Below are positions 8,846 through 17,892 of a stretch of DNA of 64,000 nucleotides, piece after piece (positions within the stretch are counted from its first letter, which is position 1; every line of letters starts with the position of its first letter). The stretch spans positions 3,227,821 through 3,291,820 of the forward strand of contig NC_022997.1 in the NCBI RefSeq assembly GCF_000503895.1, read 5' to 3'. The stretch comes from Hyphomicrobium nitrativorans NL23. Its GTDB lineage: Bacteria > Pseudomonadota > Alphaproteobacteria > Rhizobiales > Hyphomicrobiaceae. A program made the translations under genes and the position numbers. The notes under the pieces were generated by a model. It ran no database searches, was not told where the DNA came from, and saw nothing but the letters and a program-made list of their open reading frames with translations.

Positions 8846-9769
8846 ATGACGCGTTCCGTCGAAACTTTCCGGGAGATCCACTTCACGGCCCGCGACGGCC
8901 TCCGGCTTTATGGCCGCCATTATCCGGCCGCTGCCGCGCGCGACGGCACACCGCGGCGACCGCTCGTGTGCCTCCCGGGGCTGACGCGCAACAGCCGGGA
9001 TTTCCACGTGATCGCGGACGCGCTCTCGCAGCGCGTCAACACTCCGCGCGACGTCTATACGCTCGACTATCGCGGGCGCGGGCTTTCCCAATCCGACCCC
9101 GAATGGCGCAACTACAATGTGCCGTTCGAGGCAATGGACGTGCTCGACTTCCTGACCGTCACGGGCCTTCACGGCGCGGCCATTCTCGGCACCTCTCGCG
9201 GCGGCATCATCGCCATGGTGATGGCGGCCATGCAGCCGAAATCCTTAGGGCCGGTGGTGCTCAACGACATCGGGCCCGTTATCGATGCGAAAGGGCTTCA
9301 GCGCATCTCGGCCTATGTCGGGCGTATTCCGCTGCCGGCCTCGTGGACGGAGGCTGGCCAGCTTGTCCACGACATGGGCAAGCGCGCATTCCCGAACATC
9401 TCGCAGGAGGAGTGCGTCGAAGTTGCGAAGCAATGGTTCAACGAGCACAAGGGGCGCCCGGCGCCGGGTTACGACCCGGCGCTTTCCAACGCGCTTTCGG
9501 TGCTCGACGGGCCGATCCCAGCGCTCTGGCCGCAGTTCGACGCGCTGAAGCGCGTGCCGGTGCTTGTGCTGCGGGGCGAGACCTCGGACATTCTCGCGGA
9601 GGCGACGGTGGCGGAGATGGCACGGCGCCACCCGGCGCTTTCGTCCCTCACGGTGCCGGCGCAGGGCCATGCGCCCCTGCTGCGCGACGACGAAACGATC
9701 GGCGCTATCGCCGAGTTCCTCTCGGCGACGGAAGCGAACGCGTGGCAGCCACGGCTCGCCTATGGTTGA
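8846..9769 (+). CDS. Alpha/beta hydrolase
   Basis: A 307-residue cytosolic alpha/beta-hydrolase fold enzyme. Visible: oxyanion strand PLVCLPGLTRNSRDF, the nucleophile elbow GTSRGG, a late aspartate in VLVLRGETSDILAEAT and the catalytic His in AQGHAPLL. It has the general look of esterases and C-C hydrolases but its substrate cannot be told. It lies 69 bases after the lytic transglycosylase and ends with a ten-base overlap with the convergent symporter gene. Confidence 0.88.
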   Translation: MTRSVETFREIHFTARDGLRLYGRHYPAAAARDGTPRRPLVCLPGLTRNSRDFHVIADALSQRVNTPRDVYTLDYRGRGLSQSDPEWRNYNVPFEAMDVLDFLTVTGLHGAAILGTSRGGIIAMVMAAMQPKSLGPVVLNDIGPVIDAKGLQRISAYVGRIPLPASWTEAGQLVHDMGKRAFPNISQEECVEVAKQWFNEHKGRPAPGYDPALSNALSVLDGPIPALWPQFDALKRVPVLVLRGETSDILAEATVAEMARRHPALSSLTVPAQGHAPLLRDDETIGAIAEFLSATEANAWQPRLAYG

Positions 9770-11637
9770 GCGCGTCCGCGGCGGGACGGCGTAACCAGGC
9801 TCACCAGGATTAAAGCCACAAGTCCGGCCAGCACGCCGAAGATGCCTGACGACGGGCTGTCGATGCCAGCCCAGTTGGCGAGACCCGCACGTGTGGCGCT
9901 GCCGCGCGCAAGGTCTTCGAGCGCGGCGGCGGCTTGCGTGCGCTCCGCTCCTGTTTCCGCTTCACGCGCTTCGACGGTCAGCGTTTCGAATTCCTCGATG
10001 GCGTACTCGCTCGCATTCGAAAGCGTTGGCCAGGTGGTGTAGAAAGCGACCGGAAAAAGCTGGGTTGCGGCCGTGTAATAGCCGCTGACGCCCGCGCCTG
10101 CGATCATCGCCGCGATCACGCCTGCGGCTGTGGCGCGCCGCCACGCGAGGCCGAGCGCGAGCGCGGGAAAGAGGCCGGCTGCAGCAATTGCCAGGGCGGA
10201 GACGACGAGCGTCACGAGATCCATCGTTACGAAAACGGCCGCTCCCACGGCGATGACGCTCACCGCGAGCGCCAGCATAATGCCCGGAAACGTCAGCACT
10301 CGGCCGTCCGCACGATCCGGCACAGCGTTCGCCACCGCCCGAACGAGGCTTGCCGAAACCGCAAGAGCTGCGGTCGCGAACGCGAGCGCCATCAGGCCCA
10401 AGACGGCCGCGGGAAATCCGGTGAGACCGGCGACGATGAGCAGGAAGCCCAGCGGCTCGATGACGAGGCCGGATTGCATGAGGATCGCGCCGTCGTTTCC
10501 TGCCACTGCCGCGGCCGCGGGGAGAACCGTACCTCGATACACCTCCCATGCGGAGAAGGCCTGCGGATCGAGGGCATGCTGGGTTGCCGCCGCGAACATT
10601 ACCTGCTGCACGTCCGGATCGAGCGCTTGCCACTGGCTTCCGGCACCAGCGGAGATTGCGTCTGCCACGGCTGCCGCGGTTCGGCTTCCCGCCTGCGCGG
10701 CCGATGCGACCTGCTCGAACAGATGAAGCGACGTACCGTGAACATGAGCGACGCCCGCCGCGAGCGGCGCTTCGAGCCAATGAGGCAGAGACGCGAGCGG
10801 CGTGTCGTTCGCGATCGCGCTGTAGATCGCGTGCTTCGCATACACGGCAAGCGCGGGCATGCCGAGCATAAGGATCATGACGAAGAGCGCTGCCCAGGCG
10901 CCCGCGAAGCGCGTTACGGCGGGGTTACGCGTTTGCGCCAACGTGCTTGCGAGATGGGGCAGCGCGGCGATCCCAAGCGTGAGCGTCACGACGAGCGCAA
11001 ACACGTCACGCTCGATGAGGCGGATAAACGGGGCGGCGTGGGCGCTGAACGTGTCGAAATCGACCAGGCCACGCTCGATCAACGTTTCCTCGACGCCTTG
11101 GAGATCCTGCATGAGGAGGCCGTAGGCCGTGACGGGGAGGGTTGCGCCGCCCTCCGCAACGAACGCGATCAGAACCAGGGGCACGAAGATGCTCGCGGCG
11201 AGGAGCAGCCATGCGGCCGCGGACAGAACAGCGAGCGTGCGCGCATCTCGCATCAGGCCGAGCAGGACGACGAGCGCGAGCATCGCCAGCACTGCAAAAA
11301 CCGGCGCGATGCCGAGCCCACGTTCAAACACGAGGCCGGCCAACGCGAAATCCGCCGCGAGAAGCGGCATCGCGACGAGGGCGACGAGAGCGGACGCAAG
11401 GCGTGCAGCGACCGCGCCGAATTTTTCGCGAATGGCTGATGAGATCGTCGGCGCGGCGGCCTCTGCGAGACGGGGTGCGATCAAAAGCCCGGCAAGCACG
11501 ACCCCAGCCAAAAGCCCGACGCCGTAAGCCAGATGATCGTAGCCGGCGGCGAACACGAGACCCGGAAGGGCCGCGAGAAGCGCTACCGGCAGCGCACGGC
11601 CTGCGGCCGACAGGCCGGGAAAAACGGTGCCGTTCAT
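9760..11637 (-). CDS. Sodium:solute symporter (SSS) family permease, module 1
   Basis: Inner-membrane secondary transporter, 625 aa, many hydrophobic helices. It belongs with SSS permeases that are paired with a DUF4212 small subunit, and that small gene is directly upstream with a four-base overlap (ATGA). A polar segment around residues 270-370 (HGTSLHLFEQ, DPDVQQVMFAAATQ) likely forms an extracytoplasmic loop, and a second charged stretch lies near the C-terminus (EAETGAERTQ). ATG 11637 is chosen by the overlap; the longer frame to 12228 runs through the upstream gene out of frame. A second such module lies at 53.9-56.1 kb. Transported solute unknown; acetate-type organic acids are a family-based guess. 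Confidence 0.85.
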   Translation of the reverse strand: MNGTVFPGLSAAGRALPVALLAALPGLVFAAGYDHLAYGVGLLAGVVLAGLLIAPRLAEAAAPTISSAIREKFGAVAARLASALVALVAMPLLAADFALAGLVFERGLGIAPVFAVLAMLALVVLLGLMRDARTLAVLSAAAWLLLAASIFVPLVLIAFVAEGGATLPVTAYGLLMQDLQGVEETLIERGLVDFDTFSAHAAPFIRLIERDVFALVVTLTLGIAALPHLASTLAQTRNPAVTRFAGAWAALFVMILMLGMPALAVYAKHAIYSAIANDTPLASLPHWLEAPLAAGVAHVHGTSLHLFEQVASAAQAGSRTAAAVADAISAGAGSQWQALDPDVQQVMFAAATQHALDPQAFSAWEVYRGTVLPAAAAVAGNDGAILMQSGLVIEPLGFLLIVAGLTGFPAAVLGLMALAFATAALAVSASLVRAVANAVPDRADGRVLTFPGIMLALAVSVIAVGAAVFVTMDLVTLVVSALAIAAAGLFPALALGLAWRRATAAGVIAAMIAGAGVSGYYTAATQLFPVAFYTTWPTLSNASEYAIEEFETLTVEAREAETGAERTQAAAALEDLARGSATRAGLANWAGIDSPSSGIFGVLAGLVALILVSLVTPSRRGRAQP

Positions 11638-12122
11638 GAGCGTCGCTCCTCGGCGTCGATCCGGTTCTGGCGTCCCGCCCACCAGAACGCGAGGATGACG
11701 AGCGCGACCAACGCGCCTTGCGCGGCGAAATAGTAGCCCATCGGGAAACCGCCGACGCGAACGAGATTGAACGGACCCGGCGAGAGGAACAGGCCGATCG
11801 TGAGACCGGCGACCAAGAGAAGCGCGACACTCGTCAGGCGGGCCGACCTCAAGGCGTGCCGGCGCTCGGGACGATGCGCAATGGCGCGCCGCGTTCGCCC
11901 TGCCGCGACCAGAAGAACGCCCGCCGCCAGCACGAGCCCCGTGCCGATGGCACCGAAGAGCGGATACAGATCCACGCCTGCGGGCGCGACGACGATGCCG
12001 AAGGCTCCGGCGGCAAGCGCGAGAGCACCCGCCACCAGCAGAAATCCGAGTCCGATTTCGATCACGTCCGCCCCCAAAGCCTTCACGCGCGGGCTCACTA
12101 TCTGTCTTGAAGCGGGCGTCAC
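11634..12122 (-). CDS. DUF4212 small subunit of sodium:solute symporter, extended form
   Basis: Integral membrane protein, 162 aa, GTG start. The C-terminal half matches DUF4212: a helix, then PGPFNLVRVGGFPMGYYFAAQGALVALVILAF. The N-terminal half adds two further hydrophobic helices (IEIGLGFLLVAGALALAAG and IGTGLVLAAGVLLVAAG), so there are four predicted membrane helices where the other copy in this window (53956-54216) has two. Overlap with the permease gene implies translational coupling. The extra helix pair is unusual for the family as I know it; a GTG mis-call is unlikely to explain it because both helices are well formed. Confidence 0.75.
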   Translation of the reverse strand: MTPASRQIVSPRVKALGADVIEIGLGFLLVAGALALAAGAFGIVVAPAGVDLYPLFGAIGTGLVLAAGVLLVAAGRTRRAIAHRPERRHALRSARLTSVALLLVAGLTIGLFLSPGPFNLVRVGGFPMGYYFAAQGALVALVILAFWWAGRQNRIDAEERRS

Positions 12123-12382
12123 GCAATCTATTTGGGCACGTGGACGAGGAGTGGGGCGGATCCGTGACGCGACCAGAGCGCGCGTGGACCGCGGGGCGCG
12201 CGCGCCGTTTTCGGCAACGGCGCCACAAACGAAATTCGGAGCGGCACCACAGGCGTGCCGCCCCGAAACTCCTCCCTAGACTTGGGCCTTTGTTCTTTTT
12301 TTGCCGGCACGGACTGGCCCGTCATCGTACCGATCATAGGTACAATGAGAGCCTCCCCGAGGGGAGTCAAGAACCCAGCGGG

Positions 12383-13900
12383 TCAAGCGACCGGCTTCTC
12401 CGCACGCGTGATGCGCTCAAGCAAGCTCGGCCGCCGCTGAGGCTTCTGGGGGGCGTCCGCGGAGGCTGCCGCCGCCTCCGGTTTCGCGCCATTGCGCACC
12501 TCAAGCGGTGCGGCCGGGGCCGCATTGCCGTCCAGAGCCCTGAGGAACCCGTTGACGCGCGTCCGGTCTCCGGGGTCGCGCGTATCCGCAGACGCCTGCC
12601 CAAAAGCTGCGGCCTCGCCGCGTGGCGGGCGGGGCGCGTTGATGCGCTCGACGAGCGGCGCCTTGGGACGCACGGTCGCCTCACGGCGCGGGCCCGTCGG
12701 CAGCGTGCCTGCGCCGAGGCGGCGCATCTCGTCCATAAAGTGCGCGGCTTGGCGAGCGAGCTTCTCGTTCGCGGCGGCAATCTCGGCGCGCAATCTCTGG
12801 ATCGTATTCCCGTGCTCGGCCGCCTCCGCTTCGAGCGCACTCAGGCGCGCGCGCATGGCGACCTTGCTTTCCTTCACGGCACGGTCTCCGGCGTCCTCCG
12901 CCTCGTACGTTGCAAGCGCGGCCTTCAAGCGCGCGATCTCGGCCGTCTGATCCTGATTGGCCGTCTTCATCTGACGGACCTCCGCCTCCAGCGCGGCTTG
13001 GCCGGCATGCCCGGCTTCGGCCATGCCACGGGCCGACCGGAGCGCACTCTCGGCTTCGATGAGGCTCTTGCGAAGACGATTGATCTCGGCGGTCGGATCG
13101 ACACCGGCAGCAATGGGTGCGCGCTCCGCTTCCGGCGAAGGCGCACTCCGAGACGTGTCGGCGGCGCGCGGAATGAACCCCGGAAGCCGCTCGGACTGGG
13201 CTCCCGCCTTGGACACCTCTCCTTGCAAGCGACCGATCACGACCGCCTGATCGCGGGTTTTGGCGCGCAGGGCTTCGATCTCCGATCTCAGCGCCACCTC
13301 ACCGTCGAAGCGCGGATCCGCCAGCGTTTCGCGATTGCGTGCGGCACGAGCGGCCAGCGTCGCATTCAGGCGATGAAGGTCGTCCCGCTGCTGGGTATTG
13401 ATCTGCGTCGCTTCTTCCAGTGCGTGTTTCTGGCGCTCGGAGGATTGCGTCAGGGTCGAGATCTCGCGGTCGCGCTGGAACAGGAGCTTTTTCGCTTCGT
13501 TCAAACGCACCTCGACCTTCGGCATCCGGTCGGCAATGGTCTGCTCAAGCACCCGGCGCGCGTTCTCGTGCTCCTCAAGGGTTGAGCGCAGCCGCTCCAC
13601 CTCCCCTTCAAGCTCGCTGATGCCCGCGTCACGGCGGTTGATCTCTACGCGCTGGCGGGCCGCGGCGAAGGCGCCCTTTTCGAGCTTCTGCTCCAGCTTG
13701 TGGATGGTGAGCGCATACTTGGCCCGCAGGCGGTCCTTGTCGGCGGCGATTTCCGCCGATGTCAGCGGCATGGTGGCCCGCATCTTGTCCATCGCGATGC
13801 GCGCCGACCGCCGGCCATAGAGCGGCGCCAGCAGGAAGCCGATCAGCCCCGCCGTGAAAAATCCGAGCGCAACCAGCATGGCCGCCTGGATGGTGATCAC
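12383..13900 (-). CDS. Membrane-anchored coiled-coil protein, unknown function
   Basis: A 505-residue protein with one N-terminal membrane helix (AMLVALGFFTAGLIGFLLAPLYG) followed by a long run of charged heptad-like sequence, residues about 40-390, with Ala/Glu/Arg/Leu typical of coiled coils (for example ELEGEVERLRSTLEEHEN). The last 110 residues are Pro/Ala/Arg rich. I recognise no catalytic domain. Anchored coiled coils of this build often act as scaffolds for envelope or polar complexes, which is only analogy. It stands alone on the minus strand between the symporter pair and the EipA gene. Confidence 0.8.
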   Translation of the reverse strand: MITIQAAMLVALGFFTAGLIGFLLAPLYGRRSARIAMDKMRATMPLTSAEIAADKDRLRAKYALTIHKLEQKLEKGAFAAARQRVEINRRDAGISELEGEVERLRSTLEEHENARRVLEQTIADRMPKVEVRLNEAKKLLFQRDREISTLTQSSERQKHALEEATQINTQQRDDLHRLNATLAARAARNRETLADPRFDGEVALRSEIEALRAKTRDQAVVIGRLQGEVSKAGAQSERLPGFIPRAADTSRSAPSPEAERAPIAAGVDPTAEINRLRKSLIEAESALRSARGMAEAGHAGQAALEAEVRQMKTANQDQTAEIARLKAALATYEAEDAGDRAVKESKVAMRARLSALEAEAAEHGNTIQRLRAEIAAANEKLARQAAHFMDEMRRLGAGTLPTGPRREATVRPKAPLVERINAPRPPRGEAAAFGQASADTRDPGDRTRVNGFLRALDGNAAPAAPLEVRNGAKPEAAAASADAPQKPQRRPSLLERITRAEKPVA

Positions 13901-14109
13901 CGACGCATCCCCCGGGCCACTCCTCTGACGTTCCGTTTCCGACGCTTGGTCATTGGCCTCTTTGAGCCCTCGACGAACCTGGGCCTTTACCGGCGCCTCG
14001 GGCCGGCTACCGGTCCGTGGCGCCGCAGGCGACGTCCCCGCGAGCGACTAAAGCCGTCTCCCGAGCATGACGCAACTGTCTTGCGCCGACCTCACGCCGA
14101 CCGTGCTCG

Positions 14110-15222
14110 TTATAGCGGATTCCACGTCGGCGTGCGGGTATACTTCAAGTAGCCGACGTTGGCGCCGAGGCGCAGGCCGACGCCGGAACGAATGAGCGCG
14201 AGCGTGACGTCGCCATACTTCTGGAATTGCACGCTGAGACCGCCGATGACGTACACCGACCCCTGCACGCCTCCGAATCTTTGATAGATTTCCGAGGGAT
14301 CGCGCATGTTGTAAACTAGCACCATGGTCTTCGAGCCTTCGGCACCGGCATCGTAGCCGACCGACGGGCCCTGCCAGAACACCTTGTGATCGCCAGCGTC
14401 CTTCGTGTAGAGGCGGCCCTCGCCATAGCGCAGGCCAAGGACGAACGCACCGCCCGCGTCTTCGCCGAGGATGTAGCCGTTCGGCCGGCCCTGGCTCTTG
14501 AACGCGTACTCGACGGCGGACGCCAGATTCTGGCTGATGGCGCCGAAAAAGCCGTGGCCTGCGGAGACGATCTCGTTTTCGGAGTAAGTCCCGCCCTGGC
14601 CCTGCGGCGCCGCAACGTCGTAAGGCGGCGCATCGCCCGCGCCTGCGGGCGGCGGCGCATAGGGCTCGCCGTAGCCGCCGCCGTCATACGGCTGGCCCTG
14701 ATCGCTGTAGCTATGGTTGCGCGGCTCGCCGCCATACGCTCTTTGCCGCGGGGAGTAGGCGTCGTTTCCGCCGTAAGCGTCGCTGCCGGGCGGAGAATAG
14801 CTCTCGTTGCCGTACGAACCACCGCCACGCGGCGAATAGGCTTCGTTTCCGCCATAAGCATCGCCGCCGCGCGGCGAATAGCTCTCGTTGCCGCCGTACG
14901 ATTCGCTGCCACGCGCGGAATAGGCTTCGTTGCGGCCGGGATTGCTCTCGCGCGAATAAGTTTCGCGCGCCGCGCCGTGGCTCTCGCCCGGCGGGGCATA
15001 GTGCTGCGACTGGTACGGGTTGTTGTATCCGCCCGGCGGGGGCTGCTTATCGCCGCGCGGAACATAGACGTTCTCGCCGCTGCCGTAGCCGCGCTGCCCT
15101 TCTCCTGCCGAGCCTCCATAGCTTTCGCCGGCATACTGCGCGGTGACGGGCGGGGCAGCCAGAAGCACGAGTGCCGCGCCGGCGAATACGGTCCAGCGGC
15201 GCAGGCAGAACAAGGCGGTCAT
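14110..15222 (-). CDS. eipA: DUF1134/EipA-family envelope protein with 14-residue tandem repeats
   Basis: Secreted or periplasmic protein, 370 aa. Signal peptide at 1-28 (VFAAGAALVLLAAPPVTAQ). Residues 30-210 are low-complexity, rich in Tyr, Gly, Ser and Pro, and include four imperfect copies of a unit close to AYGGNEAYSPRGGG (residues 108-161). The C-terminal domain (about 215-370) is DUF1134, with EIVSAGHGFFGAISQNLASAVEYAF and IYQRFGGVQGSVYVIGGL. In Brucella the DUF1134 protein EipA is needed for envelope integrity; the symbol is given on that homology. The long repeat linker is not part of the usual compact EipA. Confidence 0.85.
   Translation of the reverse strand: MTALFCLRRWTVFAGAALVLLAAPPVTAQYAGESYGGSAGEGQRGYGSGENVYVPRGDKQPPPGGYNNPYQSQHYAPPGESHGAARETYSRESNPGRNEAYSARGSESYGGNESYSPRGGDAYGGNEAYSPRGGGSYGNESYSPPGSDAYGGNDAYSPRQRAYGGEPRNHSYSDQGQPYDGGGYGEPYAPPPAGAGDAPPYDVAAPQGQGGTYSENEIVSAGHGFFGAISQNLASAVEYAFKSQGRPNGYILGEDAGGAFVLGLRYGEGRLYTKDAGDHKVFWQGPSVGYDAGAEGSKTMVLVYNMRDPSEIYQRFGGVQGSVYVIGGLSVQFQKYGDVTLALIRSGVGLRLGANVGYLKYTRTPTWNPL
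14740..14901 (-). repeat. In-gene tandem repeat, four imperfect 42-base units
   Basis: Within the DUF1134 gene, four adjacent units encode SYGGNESYSPRGGD, AYGGNEAYSPRGGG, SYGNESYSPPGSD (one residue short) and AYGGNDAYSPRQR. The third and fourth units diverge, so the array is not freshly amplified. Confidence 0.85.
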
Positions 15223-15468
15223 GGGCTTTCGATATCCTTAGGATCTCGCAAGACGAATGCGTGCGTGAAATTGCGAACCGAACCCCGCCAGACTCTTCCC
15301 GCAAAGTGTTACAAAAGTGTGGCCGGGCGACGGGATGCGGGATGCTCCGACGCGCGAAACGCGAGCAAACCGCAGAGATGATTCGCGAAATCTCCGATGA
15401 AGGATTTTTCGCGCGTTCGCACGATCGGCGGATCGATTTCGTTTTCGCGCGCGCGAGAGCGGGAGCGA

Positions 15469-16293
15469 TCAGCGTTTCGATGGCGCGATGGGTGCGCGGC
15501 CCCAGGCGACAAACGGCGGATTGATCATGTCCTGCGTGTTGCCGTAAGTCAGGGGCGTTCCGTCCAATGCCGTCACGCACCCTCCGGCCGCCGCGAGGAT
15601 GGCCTGACCGGCCGCCGTATCCCACTCGTTGGTTGGCCCGAGGCGGACATAAAAGTCCGCGTCTCCGCGCGCGACCTGACAAAACTTGAGCGAAGATCCG
15701 CCGCGCCTGATTTCGGCGACGGCATATCCCGCAAGAAACGCCTCGACGCTTCCCGCGCGATGCGAGCGGCTGGTGACGACGGTCAGCGCATCGAGATCAG
15801 GGGCGCGCGTGGCGAGTTCGGAGAGCGTCCGGGTCGCGAGGCTGGGGGCGTGCTCGTCGACAGAGATCGCGGTCTCGACCGCCCGTCCGGCGCCGAGCGT
15901 CACGAACAGGGCGCCGACGACGGGCGCGTAGATGATGCCGAACACAGGCACGCCATCGACCACGAGGCCGATGTTGACCGTGAACTCGCCCGAGCCCTTG
16001 ATAAACTCGCGCGTGCCGTCGAGGGGATCGACGAGAAAGTAGGCCGAACCCTTCACCGGCACATCGCCTGCCGCGGCACACTCCTCGGCCACCACCGGCA
16101 CGCCCGGCGCGGCAATGCGGAGGCCTTCGAGCAAGAGGGCTTCGGCTTCGCGATCCGCCACCGTCACGGGGGAGGAATCGGGTTTCGTCTCCACGGCCAC
16201 CCCGGCCGCGCGGTGGCGCATCTCGACCGCACCCGCGGCAAGGACCCAGGGCAAAAGTGCTTCCGCCAGTGACGGAAAATCGTTCGTCGTCAT
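15469..16293 (-). CDS. cysQ: 3'(2'),5'-bisphosphate nucleotidase CysQ
   Basis: Inositol-monophosphatase-fold enzyme that hydrolyses adenosine 3',5'-bisphosphate, a by-product of sulfate assimilation. Lithium-sensitive family motifs are present: VVAEE near residue 67, FLVDPLDGTREFI near 84 and NEWDTAAGQAIL near 220. At 274 aa from ATG 16293 it has the usual length; the frame is open to 16365 but that adds a non-family leader. Other inositol-phosphatase-like substrates cannot be excluded, but DPLDGTREFIKG is CysQ-type. Confidence 0.92.
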   Translation of the reverse strand: MTTNDFPSLAEALLPWVLAAGAVEMRHRAAGVAVETKPDSSPVTVADREAEALLLEGLRIAAPGVPVVAEECAAAGDVPVKGSAYFLVDPLDGTREFIKGSGEFTVNIGLVVDGVPVFGIIYAPVVGALFVTLGAGRAVETAISVDEHAPSLATRTLSELATRAPDLDALTVVTSRSHRAGSVEAFLAGYAVAEIRRGGSSLKFCQVARGDADFYVRLGPTNEWDTAAGQAILAAAGGCVTALDGTPLTYGNTQDMINPPFVAWGRAPIAPSKR

Positions 16294-16559
16294 TGCGCTC
16301 TGATTCGCCCTTTCGACCCTCTCGGGTTGCACACACCGTTGTCCGGGGTGGCGGTCAAGACTCATTCTAAGCCCAAAAAACCAGCGCTTTGACGCCCAGG
16401 GGCCGCCAGCCTTTGCAGACGCGCGAGGCCCGTGTATCAGAGTCCATCAACGGCGCCCAAACAAGGGGGCAGCGCCGAGGCCGCGAACGGCGCGCGCCCA
16501 GCGCCGCAATGCCGATCGTTCGACGGTTGATCATTCGACGGTTTCGGGGGGCACTTTCC

Positions 16560-17207
16560 ATGACCGAGCAGACCGAGTGGGTCCATCCCACGGACCTGGA
16601 GCTTGCCGCGCTGATCTCTAGCAAGATCTGCCATGACGTGATCGGCCCTGTCGGCGCCATTTATAACGGCCTCGAAATCCTGAGCGAGGACGACGACGCA
16701 GAAGCTCAATCCTATGCGTTGAGCGTGATCCGCAACGTCACCGAGCAGGCGTCTGCGCGCCTGCAGTTCGCGCGCTTCGCCTTCGGGGCAGCCGGGTCTG
16801 CCGGCTCGCTGATCGATCTCGGCACGGCCGAGCAGATCTCGCGCGGCTTCGTGGGAGACGCTAAGCACAAGCTCGTCTGGCATGTGCAGCCCGGCCACAT
16901 GGGCAAGGATAAAGTGAAGCTGCTGCTCAACCTCGTGGCGGTCGCGATCACGGCGCTCCCGCGTGGCGGGGAAATCGAGGTCCGCATGTCGGGCACGATG
17001 GAAGCGCCGAATTTCGTGGTGCGCTGCCAGGGCACGGCCGCCCGTCCGCCGCAGCACCTCGGCGAGTTCATCTCCGGCGAGAACGTGCCGCCATTGGATG
17101 CCTTGACGATCCAGGCGTACTACACATGGCGGCTGGCGCGGAACGCGAACATGACGCTCGCCATCGTCAAGGACGGGGCGGACATCCTGCTGTCCGCACT
17201 CGACTGA
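16560..17207 (+). CDS. chpT: Histidine phosphotransferase ChpT
   Basis: Dimeric phosphotransferase that passes phosphate from the hybrid kinase CckA to CtrA and CpdR in the alphaproteobacterial cell-cycle relay. The phospho-accepting His25 is in ISSKICHDVIGPVGAI; the rest is a degenerate histidine-kinase-like ATPase domain (IEVRMSG, GENVPPLDALTIQAYY). Length is 215 aa from ATG 16560; in-frame upstream sequence to 16389 lacks family resemblance. The next gene rightward is a single-domain receiver, an arrangement I know from other Hyphomicrobiales. Confidence 0.92.
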   Translation: MTEQTEWVHPTDLELAALISSKICHDVIGPVGAIYNGLEILSEDDDAEAQSYALSVIRNVTEQASARLQFARFAFGAAGSAGSLIDLGTAEQISRGFVGDAKHKLVWHVQPGHMGKDKVKLLLNLVAVAITALPRGGEIEVRMSGTMEAPNFVVRCQGTAARPPQHLGEFISGENVPPLDALTIQAYYTWRLARNANMTLAIVKDGADILLSALD

Positions 17208-17288
17208 AGTCCCACCGTCTTCGGCACAGGATTTTCGCGCGCGTGCGGACCTTTCGGCCCGCGCCAGAACGCCGCTGTCGTCCGTTTT

Positions 17289-17304
17289 CTAACCAGTCAT
17301 TAAC
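17289..17304 (+). promoter_or_regulatory. Candidate CtrA-binding site (CTAA-N7-TTAAC)
   Basis: The 16 bases ctaaccagtcattaac differ by one base from the alphaproteobacterial CtrA consensus TTAA-N7-TTAA. They lie about 95 bases upstream of the receiver gene and just after chpT, which belongs to the CtrA phosphorelay, so a feedback site is reasonable. Evidence is motif and context only. Confidence 0.35.
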
Positions 17305-17398
17305 TCCTTTAAAGGACAAAGGATAAAGCCCATTTTAACGTGGGAGCGGGAAACCGCTGTTTCGTTTCGAGGGGCACTATAGTCCTTTTGTCTTTCGC

Positions 17399-17788
17399 AT
17401 GTCGGAGCCTCGTCCTGCCATGAAGCGGTGTCTGATCGCCGACAAATCCGAGATTATCCGCACGGTCGCACGGCATTATCTTGAGCAAGCGCAGGTGGAA
17501 GTGCTCGAAGCCGATTCCGCCGACGCCGCTCTCGCTCTCATCCGCGACAAGGGCACGGATGCGGTGATCCTCGACTGGCGTCTGCCCGGAAAAACCACGA
17601 TCGAGATCCTGTCGGCGCTCCGTTTCGGAGACAAGGCGAAGCGTCCGCTCGTGATCTATGCGACCACCGAAAACGACCCGGCCGATCTTTCAAGGGCGTT
17701 CGCCGCCGGCGCGAACAGCTATCTCATGAAGCCGTTCGACCAGAGTTCGTTCATGGAAAGCATGGCGAACGCAGGCGTCGCGGCCTAA
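17399..17788 (+). CDS. Single-domain response regulator (receiver) next to chpT
   Basis: CheY-like receiver, 129 aa, no output domain. The phospho-acceptor is Asp59 in AVILDWRLPG; the switch Thr is in YATTEND and the conserved Lys in SYLMKPFD. The usual acidic pair near the N-terminus is Asp15-Lys16 (ADKSE) in place of Asp-Asp, which should weaken Mg2+ binding. Related receivers beside chpT in other Hyphomicrobiales carry DDSS at this point as I recall. Translation could also begin at Met8 (MKRCLIADKSE), which fits the domain better. Preceded by a possible CtrA site. Confidence 0.85.
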   Translation: MSEPRPAMKRCLIADKSEIIRTVARHYLEQAQVEVLEADSADAALALIRDKGTDAVILDWRLPGKTTIEILSALRFGDKAKRPLVIYATTENDPADLSRAFAAGANSYLMKPFDQSSFMESMANAGVAA

Positions 17789-17892
17789 CGGCACCTCCAT
17801 CCGGTCTGGGACAAGTCCGCAGAAGGCTGGCCTCGCCCCTCGTCACTTGATAAGCGTCCCTCTATCCTTTTCCGGATTACAGGGACACGTCC

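Noticed and set aside
9934-11439. Plus-strand 501-codon frame, Arg/His/Glu-rich
   Set aside because: Antisense of the symporter permease; no motif, extreme composition.
12107-13585. Plus-strand 492-codon frame
   Set aside because: Antisense of the coiled-coil membrane protein; the minus-strand protein has a membrane helix and regular heptads, this one has nothing.
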